Shown: positions 1-8,059 of the stretch, piece by piece
Position numbering within the stretch: position 1 is the stretch's first letter
Layout: each line of letters starts with the position of its first letter
NCBI RefSeq assembly: GCF_025564065.1
Contig: NZ_JAMGZK010000044.1
Span: 62,001-126,000 of the forward strand
Direction of reading: 5' to 3'
DNA length: 64,000 nt
Source of the DNA: Silvania hatchlandensis
Lineage (GTDB): Bacteria; Pseudomonadota; Gammaproteobacteria; Enterobacterales; Enterobacteriaceae
Position numbers and translations under genes: made by a program
The notes under the pieces: generated by a model
Database searches by the model: none
Seen by the model: only the letters and a program-made list of their open reading frames with translations
What the model was told of the DNA's origin: nothing

Positions 1-147
1 AAAACCAGCGACCACTATCAGCAGTTCCCGCTCTACTTGGGCGGATTAGGCGGTGAGACGCATCAACATTATGGCATCCCGCACGGTTTTAGCTCCCGCA
101 TGGCGCTGGAGCGTTTTCTGACAGGCCTGTTTGGCGAATCGCAGTAA
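1..147 (+). CDS. C-terminal fragment of an unidentified protein
   Basis: Frame 1 is open from the first base to a TAA at 145-147, giving 48 residues that end in GLFGESQ. The start lies left of the window. The fragment has no motif I recognise: it is rich in Gly, His and Phe and has no clear membrane segment. It converges on alaE, whose stop is 34 bp away. No function can be assigned. Confidence 0.6.
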   Translation, partial: KTSDHYQQFPLYLGGLGGETHQHYGIPHGFSSRMALERFLTGLFGESQ

Positions 148-180
148 TCACGCGACTGGCTACTTGTGCCAGTCCGCGCC

Positions 181-630
181 CTACGCTTTGACCTGATGAT
201 ACTGGCTGACTTTGAACAGTCGGCGACAGTAGTCGAGGAAATACCCATACACCGCGCCCATCAGCATTGAGACCACGATGTTGGAACTCACCGCTGCGGC
301 GATCTGGTGCCAGTCCGCGCCCACCGTCAGCAAAATCGCCACGTACACCGGCGACTGAAACGTGACATACGCCAGAATATCCGCCAGATTTTTCATCCAG
401 CCTGCCGGGCTGTAGCGCCGGGCCAGGCGCATGATCGCGTCGCGGTAAAAGCCGTAAGGCCAGGCAATCAGGATATTCACCGGTACGGCCACCAGTCGCG
501 AAGAGAGCGACTGCTCAAAGGACATGCCGGAGAGGAAGATTTCAATCAGCATGTTCACCACCGAACAGTAGACCACCATCGCGAAGGTATCCGCGACCGC
601 GTGGCGCAGGCGAGACTGCCGTGAAAACAT
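181..630 (-). CDS. alaE: L-alanine exporter AlaE
   Basis: A 149-residue inner-membrane protein matching E. coli AlaE (YgaW) in length and sequence. Known members export L-alanine and dipeptide-derived alanine and so prevent toxic intracellular accumulation. The sequence shows the N-terminal [16 protein letters not shown] segment and about four hydrophobic stretches (roughly residues 15-35, 45-62, 85-105, 112-132). The start is set by a strong AAGGAG 10 nt upstream of the ATG at 630. It is a single-gene unit convergent with the partial gene on its left. In E. coli alaE also lies near yqaE, which is 0.7 kb away here, so this is a partly conserved neighbourhood. Confidence 0.95.
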   Translation of the reverse strand: MFSRQSRLRHAVADTFAMVVYCSVVNMLIEIFLSGMSFEQSLSSRLVAVPVNILIAWPYGFYRDAIMRLARRYSPAGWMKNLADILAYVTFQSPVYVAILLTVGADWHQIAAAVSSNIVVSMLMGAVYGYFLDYCRRLFKVSQYHQVKA

Positions 631-873
631 GTCCTGACTCCTTGAGTGAAATGGTGGGGTAGTGCATTAATTTGCTTAATTTTTCACGCATAGAGTATAT
701 CGCTGGATTGAAACGCACAATTAGCGATAAATTTTTATTTAAGCGCAGTTTGTCCACGAAATACTCCGCACGAAGCGGTTTTGCTTCCCGGGCGTTATTT
801 TGTCTCTGATGTTTGGTTTTTTCTTTGTTAAACAGTGGGATATGCGGAGGGGTAAAACAGGGGGTTTACAGAG

Positions 874-893
874 CGGGCGGATGTTTCCGCCCG
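874..893 (-). terminator. Hairpin after the small YodC-like gene
   Basis: An 8-bp perfect stem (CGGGCGGA / TCCGCCCG) with a TGTT loop sits 7 bp beyond the stop of the leftward 59-residue gene. No clear U-tract follows on that strand, so it may be a weak terminator or a 3'-end stabiliser. The rest of 631-873 shows nothing beyond the alaE promoter region. Confidence 0.45.
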
Positions 894-899
894 AGATTC

Positions 900-1079
900 T
901 TAGCAGACGCCAAATTCACCGTCTTCTTTATACAGCGAAACATCAGCTGCTTTCAGGGTGTATTTGTCGCCCTGCTCATTACTGGCTTGCACCGCCACAA
1001 TCTGATCCTCATGCACTTCGATGACTTTCAGTTTTGGTCCGCCCATACGCGGCTGCACAAGATCGCCTACAGAAAACAT
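900..1079 (-). CDS. Small YodC/DUF2158-like protein
   Basis: A 59-residue ORF, MFSVGDLVQPRMGGPKLKVI... to ...GEFGVC. It begins after a near-perfect ribosome-binding site (AAGGAGGT, 5 nt before the ATG at 1077-1079). The N-terminal 'VGDLVQ..MGGPKLKV' pattern fits the small YodC-like proteins (DUF2158), which fold as SH3-like barrels and have no established function. The protein is acidic and probably cytoplasmic. It has its own promoter region (1080-1302, shared with divergent yqaE) and a hairpin after the stop. The family assignment rests on the short motif only. Confidence 0.75.
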   Translation of the reverse strand: MFSVGDLVQPRMGGPKLKVIEVHEDQIVAVQASNEQGDKYTLKAADVSLYKEDGEFGVC

Positions 1080-1302
1080 AGTTACCTCCTTCGGGTTGTT
1101 GTGCTCTTAACATAGCCCAGGCGTGGGTTGGGGTACAGCGTCAGGGGGCAGACTACTCCTGAATCGCTACAATCAACCTGTGTAAAGAGGGTAAAGGAGG
1201 GTAAAAGCGGGCGTAAAGGGTGGCATGCCTGCGTAAACTCACTACGCTTAAAGTATAAAACCTCTTTTTATACAATGACCTGACTGCTTGCATGGAGAAT
1301 AT

Positions 1303-1461
1303 ATGGGCTTCTGGCGTATCGTAATCACTATTCTGTTACCCCCTCTTGGCGTGCTGATGGGCAAAGGCTTTGGCTGGGCGTTTATCCTCAACATCGTCCT
1401 GACGCTTCTGGGCTACATTCCCGGCCTTATCCACGCGTTCTGGGTACAGAGCCGCAGCTAA
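1303..1461 (+). CDS. yqaE: PMP3/UPF0057 small membrane protein YqaE
   Basis: A 52-residue protein almost identical to E. coli YqaE: MGFWRIVITILLPPLGVLMG, then a second hydrophobic segment ending in GLIHAFWVQSRS. It belongs to the PMP3 (stress-induced, two-transmembrane-helix) family of inner-membrane proteins; the bacterial role is uncertain and is associated with membrane stress. A GGAG 6-9 nt upstream supports the ATG at 1303. Its last four bases overlap the 3' end of the convergent yahB. Confidence 0.95.
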   Translation: MGFWRIVITILLPPLGVLMGKGFGWAFILNIVLTLLGYIPGLIHAFWVQSRS

Positions 1462-2387
1462 GCCCGCCACAGTAAATCCTGATAAATGCCGGTCAGCACG
1501 CCCTGCGGGGCAAACTGCTGTTTGATCCAGCGGGTGACCTGACCGGTCGCCGCATGCTGCGTGGCGAGCAGCATGCGCGAGTCCTGGCGGGTGTTATTGA
1601 TCCGTCTCGTCACCAGCAATCCCTTTTCAACTGCCTCGCGCGCCATATGCTCCGGTAAAAAACCGATCCCCTCGCCCAAAATCTGACACTGGCACTTGGT
1701 ATTGAAATCCGGAACCAGGATCGCCTCCTGGCCGTGCAGCAGCCAGCCGACTTTCTTATTGATGGTGTGGGCGGTGTCTTCCACCATGATGTTGGGGTAC
1801 AGCCGCAGCTGGCTCTCGGCCAGCGGCTCCGGGGCCAGCGCCAGCGGATGGTCCGGGGCGATGGCAAACACCCAGCGGATGGCACCAATCTCCGTGTAAT
1901 CAATGCCGCCGCCATCCAGCAGCGTGTCCGGGGCGCCAATCGCAATGTTCGCCTGATTATTGATGATCGAATCCCAGACCCCGTTATACACCTCGGTGGT
2001 TACGGTTATCTGGCAGGTAGGGAACTGCTTTTTCATCACCTGCAGCAGACGAGCGGTGTGGCGTGGGGTGTAGAGCAGCTGGTTGATGCAGATCCGCACC
2101 CGCGTCTCGATCCCCTGCGAGATGGTGTCGATCCCGCGCTTGATGGCGTGAAAGTCATTCAGCAGGTCAATGGCTTTACGGTAGAAGTAGAAGCCCGATT
2201 CGGTCAGTTCGATGCTGCGGGTATTGCGCACAAACAGCACCACGTCGAGGCCGGTCTCCATCCGTTTGATGGTGTAACTGATGGCTGAGGTGGTCACCCC
2301 CAGCTCCCCGGCGGCTTTGCTGAAGCTGCCAAAACGCGCCGCGGTGGTGAAAGCCAGCAGATTCTCTTCGGTAAAGATGGAATTCAT
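1458..2387 (-). CDS. yahB: LysR-type regulator YahB
   Basis: A 309-residue LysR-family transcription factor closely matching E. coli YahB. The N-terminal winged helix-turn-helix covers residues 1-60 (MNSIFTEENLLAFTTAARFG; FSKAAGELGVTTSAISYTIKRME). A substrate-binding effector domain (about 90-300) follows. The ATG at 2387 is preferred because CAGGAG precedes it and the family begins MNSIFTEENL; an upstream in-frame ATG at 2471 would add 28 unrelated residues. It is divergent from the yahD operon across a 319-bp region, the usual arrangement for a LysR regulator of the adjacent operon. The inducer is unknown, presumably an intermediate of the yah pathway. Confidence 0.93.
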   Translation of the reverse strand: MNSIFTEENLLAFTTAARFGSFSKAAGELGVTTSAISYTIKRMETGLDVVLFVRNTRSIELTESGFYFYRKAIDLLNDFHAIKRGIDTISQGIETRVRICINQLLYTPRHTARLLQVMKKQFPTCQITVTTEVYNGVWDSIINNQANIAIGAPDTLLDGGGIDYTEIGAIRWVFAIAPDHPLALAPEPLAESQLRLYPNIMVEDTAHTINKKVGWLLHGQEAILVPDFNTKCQCQILGEGIGFLPEHMAREAVEKGLLVTRRINNTRQDSRMLLATQHAATGQVTRWIKQQFAPQGVLTGIYQDLLWRA

Positions 2388-2590
2388 ATTACGGCTCCTG
2401 GTAGTCATCAGTTTTGAACATATTTTAACAGCGCGGTTACAACGCATTTGAAGCCGGTCACAGTTCTGCATATTTGTGGCGAGCCGCGCAGCGCAAGGCC
2501 TGCGCAGCCATAAGCATAATGCAGTTTAGCGGCCTAAAACGCGGTTAAACATAAGGAAAAGGTTGCACAGACGCACATTTTGGCTGAACT

Positions 2591-2645
2591 GTTAAATTTA
2601 ACTCAACAATGAAACTCCTGTCGATGAATCCTTTTTAAGCGGATT
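2591..2645. promoter_or_regulatory. yahB-yahD divergent regulatory region
   Basis: Within the 319-bp gap (2388-2706) lie a perfect 12-bp palindrome GTTAAATTTAAC (2591-2602) and, nearer yahD, a 6-bp inverted repeat GAATCC/GGATTC followed by TTTT (about 2626-2649). The palindrome has AT-rich dyad character compatible with a LysR or other dimeric site. The second element could form a short leader hairpin in the yahD mRNA. No convincing -35/-10 pair was found, so the assignments are tentative. Confidence 0.35.
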
Positions 2646-2706
2646 CTTTTCTGACCAGGCGGTTGCTATGCTCAGTCCATCAGGAAGGAAAACCAGGAGT
2701 GTGGAT

Positions 2707-3312
2707 ATGTCTACCAATGAACTCGTTACTGAATTTCTGTTTGCTGCTGAACAGGGTGATACCGACGCGCTAAAAGCCTGTCTCGATAAAGGGGTGGATA
2801 TCAACGCCACCAACCGCCAGAAAAGAACCGCCATTATTATTGCCAGCCTGAATAAACAGTACCCTTGCGTGGAACTGCTGATTGCCGCTGGGGCCAATAT
2901 CGACCAGCAGGATCAGACCTGTTTCAATCCGTTCTTAATCAGCTGCCTGACCAACGATCTGACGCTATTGCGCCTGGTGTTGCCCGCCAACCCGGATCTG
3001 GATCGCCTGACGCGCTTTGGCGGCGTGGGCATTACCCCTGCCAGCGAAAAAGGCCATCTCGAAGTGGTGCAGGCGCTGCTGACCCACACCGACATTAACG
3101 TCAACCACACCAACTTTGTCGGCTGGACGCCGCTGCTGGAAGCCATCGTCTTAAATGACGGCGGTGCCCGCCAGCAGGAGATTGTGAAGCTGCTGCTGGA
3201 CCACGGCGCCAACCCGCACATGACCGACAAATACGGCAAATCCCCGCTCGAACTGGCCCGTGAAAAAGGCTTCAACGAGATTGCTGATCTGCTGATCGCC
3301 GCAGGCGCGTAA
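2707..3312 (+). CDS. yahD: Ankyrin-repeat protein YahD
   Basis: A 201-residue protein made of ankyrin repeats, the length of E. coli YahD. Repeat signatures run throughout: 'DTDALKACLDKGVDINATN', 'PCVELLIAAGANIDQQD', 'HLEVVQALLTHTDINVNH', 'QEIVKLLLDHGANPHMTDKYGKSPLELAREKGF'. No signal peptide is seen, so it should be cytoplasmic and act by protein-protein contact. The ATG at 2707 is chosen over the upstream in-frame ATG at 2668 because AGGAG precedes it at normal spacing. It is the first gene of the yah operon, 109 bp before yahF. Its role in the pathway is unknown. Confidence 0.92.
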   Translation: MSTNELVTEFLFAAEQGDTDALKACLDKGVDINATNRQKRTAIIIASLNKQYPCVELLIAAGANIDQQDQTCFNPFLISCLTNDLTLLRLVLPANPDLDRLTRFGGVGITPASEKGHLEVVQALLTHTDINVNHTNFVGWTPLLEAIVLNDGGARQQEIVKLLLDHGANPHMTDKYGKSPLELAREKGFNEIADLLIAAGA

Positions 3313-3366
3313 TACCCCCGGCCAGCCGATTCGCACTGGCCGGAAATAACAAAAAGTCTGTTTTCC

Positions 3367-3388
3367 CATCATGCCTTCGGGCGTGATG
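3367..3388 (+). other. UUCG-capped intergenic hairpin yahD-yahF
   Basis: CATCATGCC - TTCG - GGCGTGATG forms a 9-bp stem (one G-U pair) closed by a stable UUCG tetraloop, 34 bp before the yahF start. It is followed by CCCCCTTTT, not a full terminator tail. It could be a processing, attenuation or stabilising element between yahD and yahF. In E. coli yahE lies between these two genes. Confidence 0.5.
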
Positions 3389-3421
3389 TGGCCCCCTTTT
3401 GCCCGCATCCAGGAGGACGTA

Positions 3422-4963
3422 ATGCCCACCAAAATCGTGATAAAAAAGAATACCTATTTTGATTCAGTTTCGCTGATGTCAGTCTCCACCAAAGCCAATA
3501 AATTGCCCGGCGTGGAGCAGGCATTTGTCGCCATGGCGACAGAAATGAACAAAGGCGTGCTGAAAAATCTCGGTCTGCTGACCCCGGAATTAGCCGAGGC
3601 CAAAAATGGCGACCTGATGATCGTTATTAAAGGCGAAGCCGCCAACGACGAAACCCTGGCCGCCATCGAGGCGCTGTTCACCCGCAAAGAGAGCGCGGGC
3701 AGCCACGAATCACGCTATGCCACCCTCGCCAGCGCCAAAACCCATCGCCCGGACAGCAATCTTGCGGTGATTTCGGTCAACGGCACCTTTGCCGCCCGGG
3801 AGGCGCGTCAGGCGCTGGAAAACGACCTCAACGTGATGCTGTTTTCCGATAACGTGTCGCTGGATGACGAACTGGCGCTCAAGCAGCTGGCGCACGAGAA
3901 AGGGCTGCTGATGATGGGCCCGGACTGCGGCACCGCCATTATTAACGGCGCAGGCCTGTGCTTCGCCAACGCGGTACGTCGTGGACCGATTGGCATCGTC
4001 GGCGCGTCCGGCACCGGCAGCCAGGAGCTGAGCGCACGTATTCATGAATTCGGCGGCGGCATCTCCCAGCTGATCGGCACCGGCGGTCGCGATCTGAGCG
4101 AGAAAATCGGCGGGCTGATGATGCTCGACGCCATCGCGATGCTGGAGGCCGACGACGCCACCCAGGCGATTGTGCTGATCTCCAAACCGCCAGCCCCGGC
4201 AGTGGCCGAGAAAGTGCTGGCCCGCGCCCGCACCTGCCGCAAACCGGTAATCGCTTGTTTCTTAGGCCGCAACCCGCAGCCTGCTGATGAAGACGGCCTG
4301 CAGTTTGCCCGCGGTACCAAAGAGGCGGCGCTGAAGGCGGTGCTGCTCACCGGCATCAAAAAAGAGTCGCTGGATCTGCATCCGCTCAACTGGCCGCTGA
4401 TCGAAGAGGTGCGTGCCCGCCTGACTCCGCAGCAGAAGTATATCCGCGGCCTGTTCTGCGGCGGCACCCTGTGCGATGAAGCGATGTTCGCGGCGCTGGA
4501 GAAATTCGACGACGTCTACAGCAACATCCAGCCGGATCCAACCAGACGCTTAGCCGACATCAACGTCAGCCAGGCGCACACTTTCCTCGACTTTGGCGAT
4601 GACGATTTCACCAACGGCAAACCGCACCCGATGATCGACCCGACCAACCGCATCAGCCGCCTGCTGCAGGAGGCACGCGACCCACAAGTGGGGGTGATCG
4701 TGATGGACTTCGTGCTCGGGTTCGGCTCACACGAAGATCCGGTCGGGGTGATGATCGACGCCATTAAAGAAGCGCAGGCCATCGCGAAGGCCGACAAGCG
4801 TCCGCTGGAAATTCTCGGCTACGTACTCGGCACCGATCTGGATACGCCGTCGCTCAGCCAGCAGTGCCAGCTGCTGACCGATGCAGGCGTGATCTGGGCC
4901 AGCAGCAGTACCAATACCGGATTACTGGCACGTGAATTTGTCTGCAAAGGGGAGAAAGCCTGA
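3422..4963 (+). CDS. yahF: FdrA/acyl-CoA synthetase-like protein YahF
   Basis: A 513-residue protein of the FdrA family, related to the alpha subunit of succinyl-CoA synthetase and to E. coli FdrA (AllF), a subunit of oxamate carbamoyltransferase. A CoA-synthetase-like segment is visible around residues 180-280 (IGIVGASGTGSQELSARIHEFGG region; IGTGGRDLSEKIGG), followed by a second ligase-like domain with GGTLCDEAMFAALEKFDDVY. The start at 3422 follows AGGAGG at ideal spacing. It overlaps yahG by one base (TGATG), implying a translationally coupled pair. The inferred role is carbamoyl or acyl transfer with YahG on an unknown ureide; no signal peptide is present, so it is cytoplasmic. Confidence 0.9.
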   Translation: MPTKIVIKKNTYFDSVSLMSVSTKANKLPGVEQAFVAMATEMNKGVLKNLGLLTPELAEAKNGDLMIVIKGEAANDETLAAIEALFTRKESAGSHESRYATLASAKTHRPDSNLAVISVNGTFAAREARQALENDLNVMLFSDNVSLDDELALKQLAHEKGLLMMGPDCGTAIINGAGLCFANAVRRGPIGIVGASGTGSQELSARIHEFGGGISQLIGTGGRDLSEKIGGLMMLDAIAMLEADDATQAIVLISKPPAPAVAEKVLARARTCRKPVIACFLGRNPQPADEDGLQFARGTKEAALKAVLLTGIKKESLDLHPLNWPLIEEVRARLTPQQKYIRGLFCGGTLCDEAMFAALEKFDDVYSNIQPDPTRRLADINVSQAHTFLDFGDDDFTNGKPHPMIDPTNRISRLLQEARDPQVGVIVMDFVLGFGSHEDPVGVMIDAIKEAQAIAKADKRPLEILGYVLGTDLDTPSLSQQCQLLTDAGVIWASSSTNTGLLAREFVCKGEKA

Positions 4964-6378
4964 TGAAATCGTTATTTAACCAGCCGCTGAACGTCATTAA
5001 CGTCGGGATTGCCCTGTTCAGCGATGACCTGAAAAAACAGCACGTGCCGGTGACCCATCTCGACTGGACCCCGCCGGGGCAGGGCAATATGCAGGTGGTG
5101 GAGGCGCTGGATCAGCTGGCCGCCAAACCGCTGGCCGAGAAAATTGCCGCCGCTAACAAAGTGGCGCTGGAGCGCATTATCCAGTCGCATCCGGTGCTGG
5201 TGGGCTTCGATCAGGCCATCAACGTGGTGCCGGGCATGACCCGCACCACCATCCTGCACGCCGGTCCGCCTGTCGCATGGGAGAACATGTGTGGGGCGAT
5301 GAAAGGGGCGGTGACCGGGGCGCTGGTGTTTGAAGGTTTAGCCAACGATCTGGACGACGCGGCGCGGCTGGCGGCCTCCGGCGACATCACCTTCTCGCCG
5401 TGCCACGAGCACGACTGCGTAGGTTCGATGGCGGGGGTCACGTCGGCGTCGATGTTTATGCACATCGTCGAGAACAAAACCTACGGTAACCGGGCGTTCA
5501 CCAACCTCAGCGAGCAGATGGCGAAGATCCTGCGCATGGGCGCCAACGACCAGAGCGTGATCGACCGTCTGAACTGGATGCGTGACGTGCTCGGCCCGAT
5601 GCTGCGCGACGCCATGAAAATCATCGGCGAAATCGACCTGCGCCTGATGCTGGCTCAGGCGCTGCACATGGGCGACGAGTGCCATAACCGTAACAACGCG
5701 GGCACCACGCTGCTGATTCAGGCGTTAACCCCTGGGCTGATCCAGGCCGGGTACCCGGTAGAGCAGCAGCGACAGGTGTTTGAGTTTGTCGCCAGCAGCG
5801 ACTACTTCTCCGGCCCGACGTGGATGGCGATGTGTAAAGCCGCGCTGGATGCCGCCCACGGCATCGAGTACAGCACCGTGGTCACCACCATGGCGCGCAA
5901 CGGCTACGAGTTCGGCCTTAGGATCTCCGGCCTGCCGGGGCAGTGGTTTACCGGCCCGGCGCAGCAGGTGATTGGCCCGATGTTCGCGGGCTACCGACCG
6001 GAAGACTCCGGGCTGGATATCGGCGACAGCGCGATCACTGAAACCTACGGCATCGGCGGCTTTGCGATGGCGACGGCCCCGGCAATTGTGGCGCTGGTGG
6101 GCGGCACGGTGGACGAAGCTGTCGACTTCTCGCGCCAGATGCGTGAAATCACCCTCGGCGAAAACCCGAACGTCACCATTCCGCTGCTGTCGTTTATGGG
6201 CATCCCGACCGCTATCGATATCACCAAAGTGGCGGGCAGCGGCATTCTGCCGGTGATCAATACCGCCATCGCCCACAAAGACGCCGGGATCGGCATGATT
6301 GGCGCGGGCATTGTCCATCCGCCGTTTAGCTGTTTTGAAAAGGCGCTGTTGACCTTCCGCGATCGCTACTTTTTATAA
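4963..6378 (+). CDS. yahG: DUF1116 protein YahG (carbamoyltransferase subunit-like)
   Basis: A 471-residue DUF1116 protein, paralogous to E. coli YlbE (AllG), which works with FdrA/AllF in oxamate carbamoyltransferase. Visible conserved blocks include VVPGMTRTTILHAGPPVAWENMCGAMKGA near residue 90-115, FSPCHEHDCVGSMAGVTSASMFMH near 145-170, and a His/Cys-containing HMGDECHNRNNAGTTLL near 235. The start codon overlaps the yahF stop. Together with YahF and YahI it suggests phosphorolytic release of carbamoyl phosphate from a carbamoylated substrate. That is inferred from paralogues; no YahG substrate is known to me. Confidence 0.9.
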   Translation: MKSLFNQPLNVINVGIALFSDDLKKQHVPVTHLDWTPPGQGNMQVVEALDQLAAKPLAEKIAAANKVALERIIQSHPVLVGFDQAINVVPGMTRTTILHAGPPVAWENMCGAMKGAVTGALVFEGLANDLDDAARLAASGDITFSPCHEHDCVGSMAGVTSASMFMHIVENKTYGNRAFTNLSEQMAKILRMGANDQSVIDRLNWMRDVLGPMLRDAMKIIGEIDLRLMLAQALHMGDECHNRNNAGTTLLIQALTPGLIQAGYPVEQQRQVFEFVASSDYFSGPTWMAMCKAALDAAHGIEYSTVVTTMARNGYEFGLRISGLPGQWFTGPAQQVIGPMFAGYRPEDSGLDIGDSAITETYGIGGFAMATAPAIVALVGGTVDEAVDFSRQMREITLGENPNVTIPLLSFMGIPTAIDITKVAGSGILPVINTAIAHKDAGIGMIGAGIVHPPFSCFEKALLTFRDRYFL

Positions 6379-6389
6379 GGTAAGCATTC

Positions 6390-7934
6390 ATGAAAAGCAT
6401 GAAACTGGAGTGGAAAAGAGGTGACTGGGCGGCGTACTTCGGGTTGATGACCAACAACCTGACGAATCTGCTGACCATGATGGGGTTGCTCATTTTTGTC
6501 GTCGGCATCCCGAAAGAGATTGTGTATGGACGTATTGCGCCGGCCTTCGGGCTGGCGGTGCTGGTGGCGAGCGTCTGCTACGCGTGGTTTGGCCTGCAGA
6601 TGGCGCGCCAGACCGGGCGTAACGACGTCACCGCGCTGCCGTCCGGGCCGAGCGCGCCGTCAATTTTTACCGTGACCTTCCTGGTGCTGATGCCAGTGTA
6701 TCAGCAAACCGGCGATGCGGACTTTGCGATCCAGATTGGCCTGGTGTGGTGCTTCGTTGAAGCGATGATCCTCGCGGGCGGTTCGTTCCTCGGCGAGACC
6801 ATCCGCAAGATGATCCCGCGTACCGTGCTGCTGTCGTGCCTGTCCGGTCTGGGTCTGCTGCTGCTGGCGATGAACCCGATGCTGCAGGCGTTCGAAGCGC
6901 CGACCGTGTCGTTTATCGTCCTGCTGCTGATCTTCATCAACTGGTTTGGCAAAAAGCCGATCTTCGCCCGCATCCCGACCGGCCTGCTGCTGCTGATCGC
7001 CGGGACCCTGCTTGCGTGGATCTCCGGTCTGCAGAGCCCGGACGCCATCAAAGCCTCGATGTCGTCGTTCGGCTTTAACCCGCCGGAAGTGCACATCGAC
7101 AGCTTTATGCAGGGTCTGCCGCACGCGCTGCCGTACCTCGCATCTGCCGTTCCGCTGGGGCTGGCGAACTACATCTTTGACCTGGAAAACATCGAAAGCG
7201 CCCACGCGGCAGGGGATGAATATCCGACGCGCAAAGTGATGCTGGCCAACGGCCTGGCATCGATGCTCGGCTGCCTGATGGGTAACCCGTTCCCGGTCAC
7301 AGTGTACGTTGGCCACGCGGGCTGGAAAGCGATGGGGGCCAGCATCGGCTATACGCTGGCCTCCGGCGTCACCATGTTTATCGTGCCGCTGTTCGGGCTC
7401 GGGGCCTTTATGCTCGCCATTATCCCGATGACCGCCATCGTGCCGATCCTGGTATTTATCGGGGTAGTGACCGCCAACCAGGTAGTGAGGGAAACGCCCA
7501 AAATAGAGGTACCCGTCATCTTTATCTGTCTGTTCCCGTGGATCGCCAACTGGGCGCTCACCATGATGAACAGCGTGATGGCGGCGGCGGGTACCAACGC
7601 GGGAAAAATCGGTCTCGATGTGCTGCACAGCAAAGGCATCTACTACGAGGGCTTGATGCACCTGGGTAACGGCGCACCGCTCGCCAGTATGCTGTGGGGC
7701 TGCATCGCCATCTTCTCGATCATCAACAAACCGTTACGTGGCGCTATCGCTGCGGCCACGGGGGCACTGCTGGCGCTGTTCGGCGTGATCCACGCTCCGG
7801 TGGTCGGTTTTGCCGAAGGCAGCTCGCTCACCTTCGTGACGGCCTACCTGATGATGGGCGGCATGTTTGTACTTAAGCATGTACTGGATAGCCGTGAAGA
7901 GGCGCGGGCAGGAGCGCCGGTTTCTGAAGCTTAA
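6390..7934 (+). CDS. NCS2/AzgA-like nucleobase or ureide permease
   Basis: A 514-residue polytopic membrane protein with about 12-14 hydrophobic segments. The N-terminal DWAAYFGLMTNNLTNLLTMMGLL and the VTALPSGPSAPSIF motif resemble the xanthine/uracil/vitamin C permease superfamily, especially adenine-type permeases. The ATG at 6390 has AAGGTAAG upstream and lies only 11 bp after yahG, so it is part of the operon. I know of no counterpart inside the E. coli yah cluster, so this is an insertion or retained ancestral gene. It probably brings the pathway substrate (a nucleobase-derived or cyclic ureide compound) across the inner membrane. Specificity cannot be read from sequence. Confidence 0.8.
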   Translation: MKSMKLEWKRGDWAAYFGLMTNNLTNLLTMMGLLIFVVGIPKEIVYGRIAPAFGLAVLVASVCYAWFGLQMARQTGRNDVTALPSGPSAPSIFTVTFLVLMPVYQQTGDADFAIQIGLVWCFVEAMILAGGSFLGETIRKMIPRTVLLSCLSGLGLLLLAMNPMLQAFEAPTVSFIVLLLIFINWFGKKPIFARIPTGLLLLIAGTLLAWISGLQSPDAIKASMSSFGFNPPEVHIDSFMQGLPHALPYLASAVPLGLANYIFDLENIESAHAAGDEYPTRKVMLANGLASMLGCLMGNPFPVTVYVGHAGWKAMGASIGYTLASGVTMFIVPLFGLGAFMLAIIPMTAIVPILVFIGVVTANQVVRETPKIEVPVIFICLFPWIANWALTMMNSVMAAAGTNAGKIGLDVLHSKGIYYEGLMHLGNGAPLASMLWGCIAIFSIINKPLRGAIAAATGALLALFGVIHAPVVGFAEGSSLTFVTAYLMMGGMFVLKHVLDSREEARAGAPVSEA

Positions 7935-7948
7935 AAGCGCAAACCTTA

Positions 7949-8031
7949 CCCCTCACCCCAGCCCTCTCCCCATAGGGGAGAGGGTGTAATCGTTCCCTCT
8001 CCCCTATGGGGAGAGGGTTAGGGTGAGGGGG
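7949..8031. repeat. Bipartite palindromic repeat (CCCTCTCCCC type)
   Basis: Two hairpins lie in tandem: CCCTCTCCCCATAGGGGAGAGGG and, 11 bp on, the same palindrome with the order of arms slightly changed. They are bounded by CCCCTCACCCC on the left and GGGTGAGGGG on the right, so the whole 83 bp is also a large inverted repeat. This has the architecture of enteric intergenic BIME/REP-like elements. It lies inside the operon between the permease and yahI and may affect mRNA processing or stability. Confidence 0.8.
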
Positions 8032-8059
8032 CTGACCGCACCATTGCAAAGGAATTCTC

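Noticed and set aside
6660..7661. 333-codon minus-strand frame opposite the permease
   Set aside because: It has a His/Arg/Gln-rich low-complexity translation typical of the antisense of a membrane protein gene.
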